DNA of 64,000 nucleotides from Serratia nevei (GCF_037948395.1 NZ_CP149940.1:124001-188000), one strand, 5' to 3'. Shown: positions 10,828 to 20,373, counted from the first letter of the stretch. Notes: generated from the sequence alone by a model not told the origin. Made by a program: numbers and translations.

Positions 10828-11536
10828 ACCGCTGCAGTGGGAGAGCGACTTCTTCCACTTGGAAAGCGCCAAGTTACATTTCGATAACTCGGCGGCGTCT
10901 GTAGCTGAAGCTGATTTGAACGCTTATGCATTGGTGCAAGCCAAAATCCCCGCTTGCCGCCTGGAGTGGGCCGATGCGCTGTCGGCGCTGGGATTCCGGT
11001 TGGTCGAAGGGGAAGTGGACCTGGCAGTGAACGTTGCGCCGGAAAGCACGACGGCCGATGTCGCTTCGGCGGCTGCGGTGCGTCTGGCCGTTCCCGAGGA
11101 TATCCCGTCATTGCGCGCTGCCGCCGGTGAGGTGTTCGCCGCCAGCCGGTTTCGTGCACCGTGGTACGATCGCGCCGATAGTGGGCGATTCTATGCGGCC
11201 TGGATCGAAAAAGCGGTGCTGGGTACCTTTGATCATCAATGCTTGTTGGTATTGAACAGTCAGGGGCAACCCGAAGGCTTTGTCAGCCTGCGTGACATTG
11301 GCGGCCAGGAAACGCGTATCGGTCTGCTGGCGGCTTTTCCCGGCGTATCCGGCCGGGGCATTGGCACTCGGCTGATGACGGTGGCGATCGCCGAATGTCG
11401 GCGTCAAAGTATGCAGCGCCTGCGGGTCGCGACCCAGATAAGCAATATCGCCGCATTACGACTCTATCAACGACAGGGTGCCGTGATTGAAAGCACCGCG
11501 TACTGGTTATACAGAGGTAGACATGATTCCATTTAA
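10805..11536 (+). CDS. rffC: dTDP-4-amino-4,6-dideoxy-D-galactose acyltransferase RffC (WecD)
   Basis: GNAT-family enzyme that N-acetylates dTDP-Fuc4N to dTDP-Fuc4NAc with acetyl-CoA. The C-terminal half carries the acetyl-CoA fold, with GRGIGTRLM as the pyrophosphate loop and [11 protein letters not shown] near the end; RFRAPWYD and GTFDHQC are family landmarks. The start ATG 10805 lies inside the end of rffH and gives [10 protein letters not shown], like the E. coli protein, and 243 residues. The end overlaps wecE by 14 bases, so rffH-rffC-wecE form one translationally coupled run. Confidence 0.93.
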   Translation: MRVHASIEPLQWESDFFHLESAKLHFDNSAASVAEADLNAYALVQAKIPACRLEWADALSALGFRLVEGEVDLAVNVAPESTTADVASAAAVRLAVPEDIPSLRAAAGEVFAASRFRAPWYDRADSGRFYAAWIEKAVLGTFDHQCLLVLNSQGQPEGFVSLRDIGGQETRIGLLAAFPGVSGRGIGTRLMTVAIAECRRQSMQRLRVATQISNIAALRLYQRQGAVIESTAYWLYRGRHDSI

Positions 11537-12653
11537 CGCTCCACCGGTTGTTGGCACTGAACTGGAATATATGCAGGCTGCTATGGGCAGCGGCAAGCTA
11601 TGCGGCGACGGCGGCTTTACCCGCCGCTGCCAGCAGTGGATGGAACAGCGTTTCGGCAGCGCGAAGGTGTTGCTGACGCCTTCCTGCACCGCGTCGTTGG
11701 AAATGGCCGCCATCCTGCTGGATATACAGCCGGGTGACGAAGTGATCATGCCGAGTTTTACCTTCGTTTCCACCGCCAACGCCTTTGTGCTGCGCGGCGC
11801 CAAAGTGGTGTTCGTCGACCTGCGTCCGGATACCATGAACATCGATGAAACCAAAATCGAAGCGGCGATCACTGATAAAACCCGCGCAATCGTGCCGGTG
11901 CACTATGCCGGCGTCGCCTGCGAGATGGATACCATCATGGCGCTGGCGAAGAAATATAACCTGTTCGTGGTGGAAGACGCCGCACAGGGCGTGATGTCGA
12001 CCTACAAAGGCAAGGCATTGGGCACCATCGGCCACATCGGCTGTTTCAGCTTCCATGAAACCAAAAACTATACCGCCGGCGGCGAAGGTGGTGCGACGCT
12101 GGTGAACGATCCGGCTCTGGTCGATCGGGCGGAAGTCATCCGCGAGAAAGGCACCAACCGCAGCCAGTTCTTCCGTGGTCAGGTCGACAAATATACCTGG
12201 CGCGACATCGGCTCCAGCTATCTGATGTCTGACCTGCAGGCCGCCTACCTGTGGGGCCAGCTGGAAGTGGCGGAACGCATCAACCAGCGCCGTTTGGCAC
12301 TGTGGCAGAAGTACTACGACAGCTTCCTGCCGTTGGCGCAGTCAGGGCGCATCGAGTTGCCGGTAATCCCGGCCGACTGCGTGCATAACGCGCACATGTT
12401 CTATATCAAGCTACGTGATATCGAAGAGCGCACGGCCTTTATCGACTACCTGAAGGAAGCCGAAATCATGGCGGTGTTCCACTATATCCCGCTGCATGAT
12501 TGCCCGGCCGGTGAACGCTTTGGCCGCTTTGCCGGTGAAGATCGTTACACCACACAGGAAAGCGCGCGCCTGGTGCGCTTGCCGCTGTTCTACAATATGT
12601 CCGATGCTAATCAACGTACGGTTATCAATAGCATACTGAGCTTCTTCGCCTGA
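11523..12653 (+). CDS. wecE: dTDP-4-amino-4,6-dideoxygalactose transaminase WecE (RffA)
   Basis: PLP-dependent sugar aminotransferase converting dTDP-4-keto-6-deoxyglucose to dTDP-Fuc4N with glutamate. The 376-residue product belongs to the DegT/DnrJ/EryC1/StrS family: VEDAAQG holds the PLP-ring Asp, and the lysine in HETKNYTAGGEGG is the expected Schiff-base residue. I chose ATG 11523 over an in-frame ATG at 11487, because it matches the E. coli N-terminus [11 protein letters not shown] and has an AGAGG ribosome binding site. One base separates its stop from wzxE. Confidence 0.96.
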   Translation: MIPFNAPPVVGTELEYMQAAMGSGKLCGDGGFTRRCQQWMEQRFGSAKVLLTPSCTASLEMAAILLDIQPGDEVIMPSFTFVSTANAFVLRGAKVVFVDLRPDTMNIDETKIEAAITDKTRAIVPVHYAGVACEMDTIMALAKKYNLFVVEDAAQGVMSTYKGKALGTIGHIGCFSFHETKNYTAGGEGGATLVNDPALVDRAEVIREKGTNRSQFFRGQVDKYTWRDIGSSYLMSDLQAAYLWGQLEVAERINQRRLALWQKYYDSFLPLAQSGRIELPVIPADCVHNAHMFYIKLRDIEERTAFIDYLKEAEIMAVFHYIPLHDCPAGERFGRFAGEDRYTTQESARLVRLPLFYNMSDANQRTVINSILSFFA

Positions 12654-12654
12654 T

Positions 12655-13905
12655 ATGTCGCTGGCAAAAGCATCGATATGGACCGCCGGTTCCACGCTGA
12701 TCAAAATCGGCGTGGGGTTGTTGGTGGTGAAGCTGCTGGCGGTGGCGTTTGGCCCCAGCGGGGTGGGGCAGGCGGGTAACTTCCGCCAGTTGATTACCGT
12801 GCTGGGCGTGCTGTCCGGCGCGGGCATTTTTAATGGCATCACCAAATACGTGGCGGAGTACCACCAGGATCCGCAGCGTCTGCGTCTGGCGGTAGGCACT
12901 GCGTCGAGCATCGTGCTGGGTTTTTCGACCTTGCTGGCGCTGGTGTTTCTGTTCGCCGCCGAACCGATCAGCATCGGGCTGTTCGGGCATGCCGATTACG
13001 TCGATGTGGTGCGCGCCGTCGCCTTCATTCAGATGGGCATCGCCTACGCCAACCTGTTCATGGCGGTGCTGAAAGGCTATCGCGATGCGATGGGCAATGC
13101 GCTGGCGGTGATCGGCGGCAGCCTGATTGGCGTGGTGGCTTATTACCTATGCTTTAAGCTGGGTGGTTATGAAGGCGCGCTGGCGGGGCTGGCGCTGGTG
13201 CCGGCGTTGGTGGTGTTGCCTGCCGGGCTGATGCTGTGGCGGCGCAAAACGCTGCCGCTGCGCTATCTGGCGCCGCGTTGGGACAAACTCGTGGCCGGCA
13301 ATCTCGGCAAATTCACCCTCATGGCGTTGATCACGTCGGTGACGCTGCCGGTGGCCTACGTGATGATGCGTAACCTGTTGGCCGCCCATTACGGCTGGGA
13401 TGAGGTGGGGATTTGGCAGGGCGTCAGCAGCATTTCCGATGCCTATCTGCAGTTTATCACCGCTTCGTTTACCGTCTATTTGCTGCCGACGCTGTCGCGG
13501 CTGACGGACAAGGGCGCCATCTCACGGGAGATCGTGCGTTCGCTGAAATTCGTGCTGCCGGCGGTAGCGGCAGCGAGCTTTACGGTTTGGGTGCTGCGCG
13601 ATTTCGCTATTTGGCTGCTGTTCTCGGACAAGTTTGTCGCCATGCGCGATCTGTTTGCCTGGCAGCTGGTGGGCGACGTGCTGAAAGTCGGGGCCTATGT
13701 GTTCGGCTATCTGGTGATCGCCAAAGCGTCACTGCGCTTCTATATCCTGACGGAAGTCAGCCAGTTTCTGCTGCTGACGCTGTTCTCGCACTGGCTGATC
13801 CCGCTGCACGGCGCGTTGGGGGCGGCTCAGGCCTATATGGCAACCTACATCGTGTATTTCGCGCTCTGTAGCTGCGTGTTCCTTATTTATCGTAGACGAG
13901 TATGA
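12655..13905 (+). CDS. wzxE: ECA lipid III flippase WzxE
   Basis: Inner-membrane flippase of the MOP superfamily that moves undecaprenyl-PP-linked ECA trisaccharide to the periplasmic face. The 416-residue sequence is hydrophobic throughout, with about twelve predicted membrane spans and the charged interhelical loops typical of Wzx. It starts one base after the wecE stop, and its own stop overlaps wecF by four bases (ATGA). The identity relies on position in the operon plus family resemblance; Wzx proteins diverge fast. Confidence 0.94.
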   Translation: MSLAKASIWTAGSTLIKIGVGLLVVKLLAVAFGPSGVGQAGNFRQLITVLGVLSGAGIFNGITKYVAEYHQDPQRLRLAVGTASSIVLGFSTLLALVFLFAAEPISIGLFGHADYVDVVRAVAFIQMGIAYANLFMAVLKGYRDAMGNALAVIGGSLIGVVAYYLCFKLGGYEGALAGLALVPALVVLPAGLMLWRRKTLPLRYLAPRWDKLVAGNLGKFTLMALITSVTLPVAYVMMRNLLAAHYGWDEVGIWQGVSSISDAYLQFITASFTVYLLPTLSRLTDKGAISREIVRSLKFVLPAVAAASFTVWVLRDFAIWLLFSDKFVAMRDLFAWQLVGDVLKVGAYVFGYLVIAKASLRFYILTEVSQFLLLTLFSHWLIPLHGALGAAQAYMATYIVYFALCSCVFLIYRRRV

Positions 13906-14987
13906 CCACACTGATTCACGTTCTGGGATCCGATATCCCGCATCATAACCAGACGGTGCTGCGCTTCTTCAACGACGTGCTGGCGCCGCGTTTGCCGGCT
14001 GAGCAGACGCGGCATTTTATGGTGGCGGCCAAGGATGTGGCGGCACTGGGTGATTTCCCCGCCCTGAACATTGAGCCCTACGCAGACAAGAAAAGCCTGG
14101 CGGCGGCGGTCATCGCCCGTGCCCAGGCCGATCGCGATGCGCGCTTCTTTCTGCACGGCCAGTTCAATCCGGGGCTGTGGTTGGCGCTGCTGAGCGGCAA
14201 GATCAAGGCGCGTCAGGTCAGTTGGCATATTTGGGGCGCCGATCTGTATGAAGACGCCACCAGCTGGAAATTCCGGCTGTTCTATCTGCTGCGCCGCATT
14301 GCGCAGGGGCGAGTAGGGAACGTGTTTGCTACTCGCGGCGACGTGATTCACTACCAGCAGCGCCATGCGCGGGTGCCGGCCTCGCTGCTGTACTTCCCGA
14401 CCCGCATGGATCCGGCGCTGACCGACGTTCACGTCGAGAAAAACCTGGCCGGGCCGATGACGATTCTGGTAGGCAACTCCGGCGATCGCAGCAATCGGCA
14501 TATCGAAGCGCTGCAGGCGATTCATCAGCAGTTCGGCGCCGACGTGCGCGTGATCCTGCCGATGGGTTATCCGGCCAACAACGATGCCTACATCGAGCAG
14601 GTGCGCGCCGCCGGGTTGCCGCTGTTCGGCGAGAAAAACCTGCAGCTGCTCACGCAGCAGGTGGCGTTTGAGGACTATCTCAATATTTTACGCGCCTGCG
14701 ATCTGGGCTATTTCATTTTCAATCGCCAGCAGGGGATTGGCACCCTGTGCCTGCTGATTCAGTTCGGCGTGCCTTTCGTGCTCAGCCGGCAAAACCCGTT
14801 CTGGCAGGATTTGGCGGAACAGCATCTGCCGGTGCTGTTCTACGGCGATTCGCTGGACGAGGCGGTGGTGCGCGAAGCGCAGCGTCAGCTGGCGGCGGTG
14901 GATAAACAGGCGATCGCCTTCTTCAATCCGAACTATGTCGACGGCTGGCAGCAAGCCCTGGCGTTGGCGGCGGGAGAGCACTCATGA
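13902..14987 (+). CDS. wecF: TDP-Fuc4NAc:lipid II Fuc4NAc transferase WecF (RffT)
   Basis: Peripheral glycosyltransferase (GT56 family, from memory) that adds Fuc4NAc to ManNAcA-GlcNAc-PP-undecaprenol to finish the ECA trisaccharide on the cytoplasmic face. The 361-residue protein has the family landmarks [11 protein letters not shown] at the start, [10 protein letters not shown] and [16 protein letters not shown]. It has no membrane segments. Both ends overlap neighbours (ATGA with wzxE and with wzyE). Confidence 0.94.
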   Translation: MTTLIHVLGSDIPHHNQTVLRFFNDVLAPRLPAEQTRHFMVAAKDVAALGDFPALNIEPYADKKSLAAAVIARAQADRDARFFLHGQFNPGLWLALLSGKIKARQVSWHIWGADLYEDATSWKFRLFYLLRRIAQGRVGNVFATRGDVIHYQQRHARVPASLLYFPTRMDPALTDVHVEKNLAGPMTILVGNSGDRSNRHIEALQAIHQQFGADVRVILPMGYPANNDAYIEQVRAAGLPLFGEKNLQLLTQQVAFEDYLNILRACDLGYFIFNRQQGIGTLCLLIQFGVPFVLSRQNPFWQDLAEQHLPVLFYGDSLDEAVVREAQRQLAAVDKQAIAFFNPNYVDGWQQALALAAGEHS

Positions 14988-16351
14988 CGTTGGCGCAATT
15001 CGGCGGCCTGTTTGTCGTCTATCTGGTCAGCCTGACGTTTATTCTGACGCTGACCTACCAGGAGTTTCGGCGCGTGCGCTTTAACTTCAACGTCTTCTTT
15101 TCGCTGCTGTATTTGCTGACGTTCTATTTCGGTTTTCCTTTGACCTGCCTGCTGGTGTTCCAGTTTGACGTCGAGGTGGTGCCGGTGGAGTTTCTGCTGT
15201 ACGCCCTGCTGTCGGCGACGGCGTTTTACGCCATCTATTACGTCACCTACAAGACCCGGCTGCGCAAGCGCCGCACAGAGTCGCGTACGGCGCTGTTTAC
15301 CATGAACCGGGTAGAGACTCATATGACCTGGGTGCTGCTGGCATTGGTGGCGATCGGTACCGTTGGGATCTTCTTCATGCAGAACGGCTTCCTGCTGTTC
15401 AAGCTCAATTCCTACAGCCAGATTTTCTCCAGCGACGTGTCCGGCGTGGCGCTCAAGCGGTTCTTCTACTTCTTCATTCCGGCGATGCTGGTGGTCTATT
15501 TCCTGCGGCAGGATCTGCGCGCCTGGTTCTTGTTCCTGGTGGCGACGGTGGCGTTCGGTATTCTGACCTACGTGATCGTCGGCGGCACCCGCGCCAACAT
15601 CATCATCGCCTTCGCGCTGTTCCTGTTTATCGGCATCGTGCGCGGCTGGATCACGCTGTGGATGCTGGCGGCGGCGGGCATATTCGGCGTAGTCGGCATG
15701 TTCTGGCTGGCGTTGAAGCGCTACAGCCTGGACGTCAGCGGCGCGGAAGCGTTCTATACCTTCCTCTACCTGACCCGCGATACCTTCTCGCCGTGGGAAA
15801 ACCTGGCGCTGCTGCTGCAAAATTACGACAAGATCGATTTCCAGGGCCTGGCGCCGATCGTGCGTGATTTCTACGTCTTTATTCCAACCTGGCTATGGCC
15901 GGGCCGGCCGGACGTGGTGCTGAACTCGGCCAACTATTTCACCTGGGAAGTGCTGAACAATCACTCCGGGCTGGCGATTTCGCCGACGCTGATCGGTTCG
16001 CTGGTGGTGATGGGCGGCGCGCTGTTTATCCCGCTCGGCGCGATTCTGGTGGGCATGATCATCAAGTGGTTCGACTGGTTGTATGAGTTGGGCAAAACTG
16101 AGCCGAACCGCTATAAGGCGGCCATTCTGCAGGGGTTCTGCTTCGGCGCGGTGTTCAACATCATCGTGTTGGCGCGCGAAGGGGTGGATTCATTCGTGTC
16201 GCGCGTGGTGTTCTTCTGCATTATTTTCGGCGCCTGTTTGGTGCTGGCGAAGTTGCTGTATTGGCTGTTCGATACCGCCGGGCTGATCAAGGCCAGAGTG
16301 ACGCGCACCCGCGCGCTGGCGTCTCCGCCCCGGGCGAACGGTTTTTTGTAA
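14984..16351 (+). CDS. wzyE: ECA polymerase WzyE
   Basis: Integral membrane polymerase that joins flipped ECA repeat units at the periplasmic face, working with WzzE. The 455-residue product has about eleven hydrophobic spans with large periplasmic loops, including the region [19 protein letters not shown] near residues 245-265. It starts inside the last codons of wecF and ends 14 bases before wecG. It is consistent with E. coli WzyE in length and ends with a basic tail. Confidence 0.94.
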   Translation: MTLAQFGGLFVVYLVSLTFILTLTYQEFRRVRFNFNVFFSLLYLLTFYFGFPLTCLLVFQFDVEVVPVEFLLYALLSATAFYAIYYVTYKTRLRKRRTESRTALFTMNRVETHMTWVLLALVAIGTVGIFFMQNGFLLFKLNSYSQIFSSDVSGVALKRFFYFFIPAMLVVYFLRQDLRAWFLFLVATVAFGILTYVIVGGTRANIIIAFALFLFIGIVRGWITLWMLAAAGIFGVVGMFWLALKRYSLDVSGAEAFYTFLYLTRDTFSPWENLALLLQNYDKIDFQGLAPIVRDFYVFIPTWLWPGRPDVVLNSANYFTWEVLNNHSGLAISPTLIGSLVVMGGALFIPLGAILVGMIIKWFDWLYELGKTEPNRYKAAILQGFCFGAVFNIIVLAREGVDSFVSRVVFFCIIFGACLVLAKLLYWLFDTAGLIKARVTRTRALASPPRANGFL

Positions 16352-16365
16352 GGGTAATGAGAACG

Positions 16366-17106
16366 ATGGAAGCAAAGATTTCGGTGCCGCAGTATGAGCT
16401 GCGCGGTTTCAGCCTGTGGGGCTTTCGCGATATGGCGCACTGCATGGACTTTTTGTTCGACGGCGGCCGGGTAAAACAGGGCACGCTAGTAGCCATGAAC
16501 GCGGAAAAGATCCTGAAGGCGGAAGAGGACCCGGCGCTGCATGCGTTGCTGGATGAGGCGGAGTACAAGTACGCCGACGGCATCAGCATGGTGCGTTCGA
16601 TTCGCCGCAAATACCCGGCGGCGGACGTTTCGCGCGTGGCGGGTGCCGATCTGTGGGAAGCCTTGATGCAGCGCGCCGGCCGTGAAGGCACGCCGGTCTT
16701 CCTGGTCGGCGGCAAGCCCGAGGTCTTGGGGGAAACCGAGCAAAAGCTGCGCAGCCAGTGGAATGTCAACCTGGTGGGCAGCCAGGACGGCTATTTTAAA
16801 CCGGATCAGCGAGAGGCGCTGTTCGAGCGTATTCGCGCCAGCGGCGCCGCTATCGTTACGGTGGCGATGGGATCGCCGAAGCAGGAGATTCTGATGCGCG
16901 ACTGTCGCAAGGTGCATCCGCAGGCGCTGTACATGGGCGTGGGCGGCACCTTCGACGTCTTTACCGGCCATGTGAAGCGTGCGCCCAAGGTGTGGCAGAA
17001 CCTCGGTCTGGAATGGCTCTACCGCCTGCTCAGCCAGCCCAGCCGCATCGGCCGACAGTTGAAGCTGCTGAAGTTTGTCGGCTACTACTACAGCGGCAAG
17101 ATGTAA
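16366..17106 (+). CDS. wecG: UDP-ManNAcA:lipid I transferase WecG (RffM)
   Basis: Glycosyltransferase of the WecG/TagA/CpsF family (GT26) that adds ManNAcA to GlcNAc-PP-undecaprenol, the second ECA step. Landmarks are [28 protein letters not shown] and the C-terminal [21 protein letters not shown] 16366 gives 246 residues, equal to E. coli; ATG 16357 is an alternative three residues longer, and the longer upstream frame overlaps wzyE and is unlikely. Last gene of the ECA operon. Confidence 0.95.
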   Translation: MEAKISVPQYELRGFSLWGFRDMAHCMDFLFDGGRVKQGTLVAMNAEKILKAEEDPALHALLDEAEYKYADGISMVRSIRRKYPAADVSRVAGADLWEALMQRAGREGTPVFLVGGKPEVLGETEQKLRSQWNVNLVGSQDGYFKPDQREALFERIRASGAAIVTVAMGSPKQEILMRDCRKVHPQALYMGVGGTFDVFTGHVKRAPKVWQNLGLEWLYRLLSQPSRIGRQLKLLKFVGYYYSGKM

Positions 17107-17471
17107 TCCCTCATCCGGGGCGGAAAGTGCTGTTCCGCTCCGGTCTGCTGTACCAATAATCTGCTTTTGCACGTTTCTCCCGCATATCTATAACCCCCGG
17201 CCCTAAACGTCGCTGCATTTATTCCATAAAGTTTTAAATTGCGGTTTGCTTATAGCGGCGAAATGCGAAACGATACCGCCCGGAAATTATCCCTGGCCGC
17301 TGAAGCCTGATGCGACAGCGCTGAACGATGTCCCTCTCACGGTAACTTCGCTCCGACTACCCGTTGATGCCAACCCGATCGGCAGGGGATGATTTATTCT
17401 TTTAATAATGACAATAACGACCGGCAGCGGCCGGCAGGCAAACACAACCCGAGAAAAATTATTGAGGATTT
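17107..17471. other. Non-coding spacer between wecG and yifK
   Basis: Contains no open frame I would call. A 6-bp inverted repeat (gcggaa 17120-17125 with ttccgc 17133-17138) follows wecG but has no T-run, so it is not a clear intrinsic terminator. The yifK ribosome binding site (attgagg) is at the right end. I could not pick out a confident promoter. Confidence 0.5.
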
Positions 17472-18875
17472 ATGGCACACAAAGAGAAACCGCAAGGGCT
17501 ACACCGGGGCCTTGAGGCCCGGCATATCGAGCTTATCGCTCTGGGGGGCACCATCGGTGTCGGCCTGTTTATGGGGTCGGCCAGTACGCTGAAGTGGGCG
17601 GGGCCGTCGGTGCTGCTGGCTTATATCATCGCCGGGCTGTTCGTGTTCTTCATTATGCGTTCGATGGGAGAAATGCTGTTCCTCGAGCCGGTCGCGGGCT
17701 CGTTTGCCGTTTACGCGCATAAGTACATGAATCCCTATTTCGGTTACCTGACCGCCTGGGGCTACTGGTTTATGTGGATTGCCGTCGGCATTTCCGAGAT
17801 CACCGCCATCGGGGTGTATGTGCAGTTCTGGTTCCCGGAAATACCGCAGTGGGTGCCGGCGCTGATCGCCGTGGCGATGGTGGCGCTGGCCAACCTGGCG
17901 GCGGTGCGCCTGTATGGGGAGCTGGAGTTCTGGTTCGCCATGATCAAGGTCACCACCATCATCGTGATGATTCTGGTGGGGCTGGGGGTGATCTTCTTCG
18001 GCTTCGGCAACGGCGGTGAACCTATCGGTTTCGCCAATTTGACGGCGCACGGCGGTTTCTTTGCCGGCGGCTGGAAAGGCTTCCTGTTTGCGCTGTGCAT
18101 CGTGGTGGCGTCCTATCAGGGGGTTGAGCTGGTGGGCATCACCGCCGGAGAAGCCAAGAACCCGCAGGTGACGCTGAAACGCGCGATCAACAATATCCTG
18201 TGGCGCATCCTGATCTTCTATGTCGGCGCAATCTTCGTCATCGTCACCATCTTCCCGTGGAACGGCATCGGCACCACCGGCAGCCCGTTCGTGCTGACCT
18301 TCGCCAAGATCGGCATCGTTGCCGCCGCCGGCATCATCAACTTCGTGGTGTTGACCGCCGCGCTCTCCGGCTGCAACAGCGGCATGTACAGCGGCGGCCG
18401 CATGCTGTACGCCCTGGCCAAGAACCGCCAGCTGCCGGCGGCGCTGACCAAGCTTTCCGCCAGCGGCGTGCCGGTGAACTGCATCGCGGTCACCATCGGC
18501 TGCCTGTTGGTGGGTTCCGCGCTGAACTACATCATCCCGAATCCGGAGCAGGTGTTCGTCTACGTCTATAGCGCGAGCGTGCTGCCGGGCATGGTGCCGT
18601 GGTTCGTGGTGCTGATAAGCCAGCTTTATTTCCGCCGTGCCCATAAGGAAGCGATCAAAAATCACAGCTTTAAGTCGATCATGTTCCCGTATGTGAACTA
18701 TCTGACCATCGCTTTTCTGATTTGCGTGCTGGTCGGCATGGGAATCAACCCGGATACGCGGATTTCCCTGCTGGTCGGGGCGATTTTCTTAGCCGGCGTC
18801 AGCCTGTGCTACTTCGCTTTCGGCATGCACAAGAAACATCATCCGGCTGAAAATCGGGTAGAAACGCGCCAATAA
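17472..18875 (+). CDS. yifK: Amino-acid permease YifK (ThrP type)
   Basis: Twelve-span inner-membrane transporter of the APC superfamily, amino acid transporter subfamily. The 467-residue protein has the N-terminal signature [20 protein letters not shown] in TM1, followed by [10 protein letters not shown] and SMGEMLF, and the conserved EAKNP after TM6. E. coli YifK was reported as a threonine/serine:proton symporter (ThrP); the substrate here is inferred. As in E. coli it lies between wecG and the argX tRNA operon, but a 365-base gap suggests its own promoter. Confidence 0.9.
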   Translation: MAHKEKPQGLHRGLEARHIELIALGGTIGVGLFMGSASTLKWAGPSVLLAYIIAGLFVFFIMRSMGEMLFLEPVAGSFAVYAHKYMNPYFGYLTAWGYWFMWIAVGISEITAIGVYVQFWFPEIPQWVPALIAVAMVALANLAAVRLYGELEFWFAMIKVTTIIVMILVGLGVIFFGFGNGGEPIGFANLTAHGGFFAGGWKGFLFALCIVVASYQGVELVGITAGEAKNPQVTLKRAINNILWRILIFYVGAIFVIVTIFPWNGIGTTGSPFVLTFAKIGIVAAAGIINFVVLTAALSGCNSGMYSGGRMLYALAKNRQLPAALTKLSASGVPVNCIAVTIGCLLVGSALNYIIPNPEQVFVYVYSASVLPGMVPWFVVLISQLYFRRAHKEAIKNHSFKSIMFPYVNYLTIAFLICVLVGMGINPDTRISLLVGAIFLAGVSLCYFAFGMHKKHHPAENRVETRQ

Positions 18876-18960
18876 ACGGTGAAAAGGGGCTACGGAGTGC
18901 GCTTTTGTGCGCGGGAGTGAGCAAAGCGTAATCAAACGCAACATTTCTGCGAAAAAGCAC

Positions 18961-18989
18961 TAGACAGAATTGGCGTAAATCCGTAGTAT
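18961..18989 (+). promoter_or_regulatory. Sigma-70 promoter of the tRNA operon
   Basis: -35 TAGACA (18961-18966), a 17-base spacer and -10 TAGTAT (18984-18989) are followed by a GC-rich stretch (cccctcccgc) typical of stringently controlled stable-RNA promoters. It lies 21 bases before the first mature tRNA. Confidence 0.7.
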
Positions 18990-19010
18990 CCCCTCCCGCA
19001 ACGGCGCTAC

Positions 19011-19087
<77 letters not shown>

Positions 19088-19150
19088 TTAAGTTTGTGCG
19101 CAGGAGCTGCGGTGGTAATATTACCGCGTGAGTAAGAAGAAGTAGTAATG

Positions 19151-19226
19151 GTGGCTATAGCTCAGTTGGTAGAGCCCTGGATTGTGATTCCAGTTGTCGT
19201 GGGTTCGAGTCCCATTAGCCACCCCA
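19151..19226 (+). tRNA. hisR: tRNA-His (anticodon GTG)
   Basis: 76-nt cloverleaf with anticodon GTG and encoded CCA. The G at 19150 provides the histidine-specific G-1 that pairs with C73 after RNase P processing, so the mature RNA would begin at 19150. Confidence 0.98.
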
Positions 19227-19267
19227 CTTCCTAACGAAGTGAAGATTTAGCAGTATTTTGTGACAGT

Positions 19268-19354
19268 GCGAAGGTGGCGGAATTGGTAGACGCGCTAGCT
19301 TCAGGTGTTAGTGTTCTTACGGACGTGAGGGTTCAAGTCCCTCTCTTCGCACCA
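19268..19354 (+). tRNA. leuT: tRNA-Leu (anticodon CAG)
   Basis: 87-nt class II tRNA with a long variable arm, anticodon CAG in gcttcaggtgt, T-loop GTTCAAGTC and encoded CCA. It is third in the tRNA operon. Confidence 0.98.
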
Positions 19355-19428
19355 CGCAAAATATCTGATAAATATAAGATTTATATGGACAACGGTCTGA
19401 TAAATCAGGTAGTATGAGCAACACAAAT

Positions 19429-19505
19429 CGGCGAGTAGCGCAGCTTGGTAGCGCAACTGGTTTGGGACCAGTGGGTCGGAGGTTCGAATCCTCTCTCGCC
19501 GACCA
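19429..19505 (+). tRNA. proM: tRNA-Pro (anticodon TGG)
   Basis: 77-nt cloverleaf with acceptor cggcgag/ctcgccg, anticodon TGG, T-loop GTTCGAATC and encoded CCA. It is the last intact gene of the operon and is followed by a terminator. The 3' 28 bases recur, interrupted, 68 bases downstream (see the remnant at 19573). Confidence 0.98.
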
Positions 19506-19515
19506 CTTTCAAAGA

Positions 19516-19538
19516 AACCGACGCAAGTCGGTTTTTTT
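19516..19538 (+). terminator. Intrinsic terminator after tRNA-Pro
   Basis: 7-bp stem aaccgac (19516-19522) with gtcggtt (19527-19533), a GCAA tetraloop and a T-run to 19538. Confidence 0.88.
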
Positions 19539-19572
19539 ACGCCTGCAGTTTATGAGGATGAGCACCTCCGCA

Positions 19573-19666
19573 GGAGGTTCGAGCCTCGCGTAGCGAGACA
19601 ACGTTGCTTCAGCAACGGCCCGCAGGGCGCGCATCAAAGATGCGCGTAATCCTCTCTCGCCGACCA
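19573..19666 (+). pseudogene. Split remnant of a second tRNA-Pro 3' end
   Basis: GGAGGTTCGA (19573-19582) and the 18-base acceptor end ATCC...GACCA (19649-19666) are identical to the two halves of the T arm and acceptor of proM (19478-19505). They are separated by 66 bases inserted in the T loop. No 5' half of a tRNA precedes it, so it cannot be a functional tRNA. The flanks downstream of both copies are also related: each has a terminator, then a ...gtttatga... stretch. This points to an old duplication of the proM tail, or to a site-specific recombination scar. Confidence 0.7.
19585..19645. repeat. Cluster of four tandem small hairpins
   Basis: Four perfect inverted repeats lie almost end to end: CTCGC/GCGAG (19585-19597), CGTTGCT/AGCAACG (19602-19617), GCCC/GGGC (19618-19628) and GCGCATC/GATGCGC (19629-19645). 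The block fills the T loop of the tRNA-Pro remnant. It looks like a small mobile palindromic element of the REP/MITE kind; copy number in the genome cannot be seen from here. Confidence 0.7.
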
Positions 19667-19677
19667 CATTCGAAAAG

Positions 19678-19703
19678 CCTGCTTTTTAAAGCAGGTTTTT
19701 TTT
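19678..19703 (+). terminator. Intrinsic terminator after the tRNA-Pro remnant
   Basis: Stem cctgctt (19678-19684) with aagcagg (19689-19695) followed by eight T residues. It is the second of three terminators in 250 bases. Confidence 0.85.
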
Positions 19704-19757
19704 CGTCTGTCGTTTATGAAAGCAAGTTCTTCTCAGCATGACGAAGGGAGCATCGAC

Positions 19758-19786
19758 AAGCCCGTGCAGCACCGCACGGGCTTTTT
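19758..19786 (+). terminator. Third intrinsic terminator downstream of the tRNA operon
   Basis: 10-bp stem aagcccgtgc (19758-19767) with gcacgggctt (19774-19783) and a T-run to 19786. I see no gene between it and the previous terminator. Confidence 0.85.
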
Positions 19787-19856
19787 GCCTTCCAGGGGGA
19801 GCATCTGGTGTCGGCCTGCAAACGTGTTGGTTTTCAGCGACAATACCATCCTGCGC

Positions 19857-19874
19857 TGTCGTCAGGTTGAGACA
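19857..19874 (+). promoter_or_regulatory. Putative GlrR activator site 1
   Basis: Exact match to TGTC-N10-GACA, the known binding pattern of the sigma-54 response regulator GlrR (YfhA). It is centred about 230 bases before the glmZ start point. Confidence 0.65.
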
Positions 19875-19919
19875 AATAATTCATTGATTTTAAAAGATAA
19901 AGCTAGCTTTGACTTAAGT

Positions 19920-19937
19920 CGTCGTTTCGAGGCGACA
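19920..19937 (+). promoter_or_regulatory. Putative GlrR activator site 2
   Basis: CGTC-N10-GACA, one mismatch from the GlrR pattern. Its centre is 63 bases (six helical turns) from site 1, so both would lie on the same face of the DNA. Confidence 0.5.
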
Positions 19938-20067
19938 ACCTGATAAAGGCCGCCGGCAAGGAACACCAGAGAGTGATTTGTGACGGGAAAGGAAGGGTTA
20001 AATAAAAATCCAATAATTTCAATATATTGAGGTATGCTTTTCTATTTTAGAGCCTGAATTTAAAAGT

Positions 20068-20083
20068 TGGCACGCCAAATGCA
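20068..20083 (+). promoter_or_regulatory. Sigma-54 promoter of glmZ
   Basis: TGGCAC with GG at 20069-20070 and the -12 GC at 20081-20082, ten bases apart as required for RpoN. The predicted start point falls at 20094-20095, exactly where similarity to GlmZ begins. Confidence 0.8.
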
Positions 20084-20094
20084 ATATCTCTTGC

Positions 20095-20302
20095 GTAGAT
20101 GCTCATTCCACCTCTTATGTTCGCCTTAGGCCTCATAAACCCTGGGAATGACGCAGAGCCGATTTAGGGTGCCTATCGCCCACGAGAACGATGACTAACC
20201 CGTCATCACGCTCAGGGCAGAACGTTGAGTGAGGCACCGCCCCTGTTGTCCTAGACCTGATTGCTTCTTTATACACTTGCCCTGCGGCAAGTGTTTTTTT
20301 TT
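20095..20302 (+). ncRNA. glmZ: Small RNA GlmZ
   Basis: I recognise the GlmZ family: the 5' segment GTAGATGCTCATTCC and CTTATGTTCGCCTTAG, the middle GAATGACGCAGAGCCG, and the 3' part AACGTTGAGTGA and TGTTGTC that contains the pairing region. In E. coli processed-full-length GlmZ base-pairs with the glmS leader with help of Hfq and raises GlcN-6-P synthase; RapZ and RNase E inactivate it, and GlmY protects it by decoy. Length is about 208 nt, ending in a strong terminator (stem 20273-20281 with 20286-20294, eight T). It sits downstream of hemY, its usual place. Confidence 0.93.
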
Positions 20303-20324
20303 GCGCTTCAGAAAGCCATTGGGC

Positions 20325-20356
20325 AAAAAAAAGCGCGGCATCGGGGCCGCGCTTTT
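20325..20356 (-). terminator. Intrinsic terminator of the hemCDXY operon
   Basis: On the minus strand a 10-bp GC-rich stem (20346-20355 with 20330-20339, aaagcgcggc/gccgcgcttt) is followed by a run of T (plus-strand A-run 20325-20332). It lies just after the hemY stop. Confidence 0.85.
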
Positions 20357-20373
20357 CTCTCTCAGGCAGGGCG

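Noticed and set aside
19573-19666. A fifth functional tRNA gene
   Set aside because: Only T-arm and acceptor 3' bases are present, split by 66 bases, and no 5' half or anticodon arm can be found.
19716-19943. 75-codon frame between the tRNA operon and glmZ
   Set aside because: It spans a strong intrinsic terminator and the GlrR-like sites, and has no ribosome binding site.
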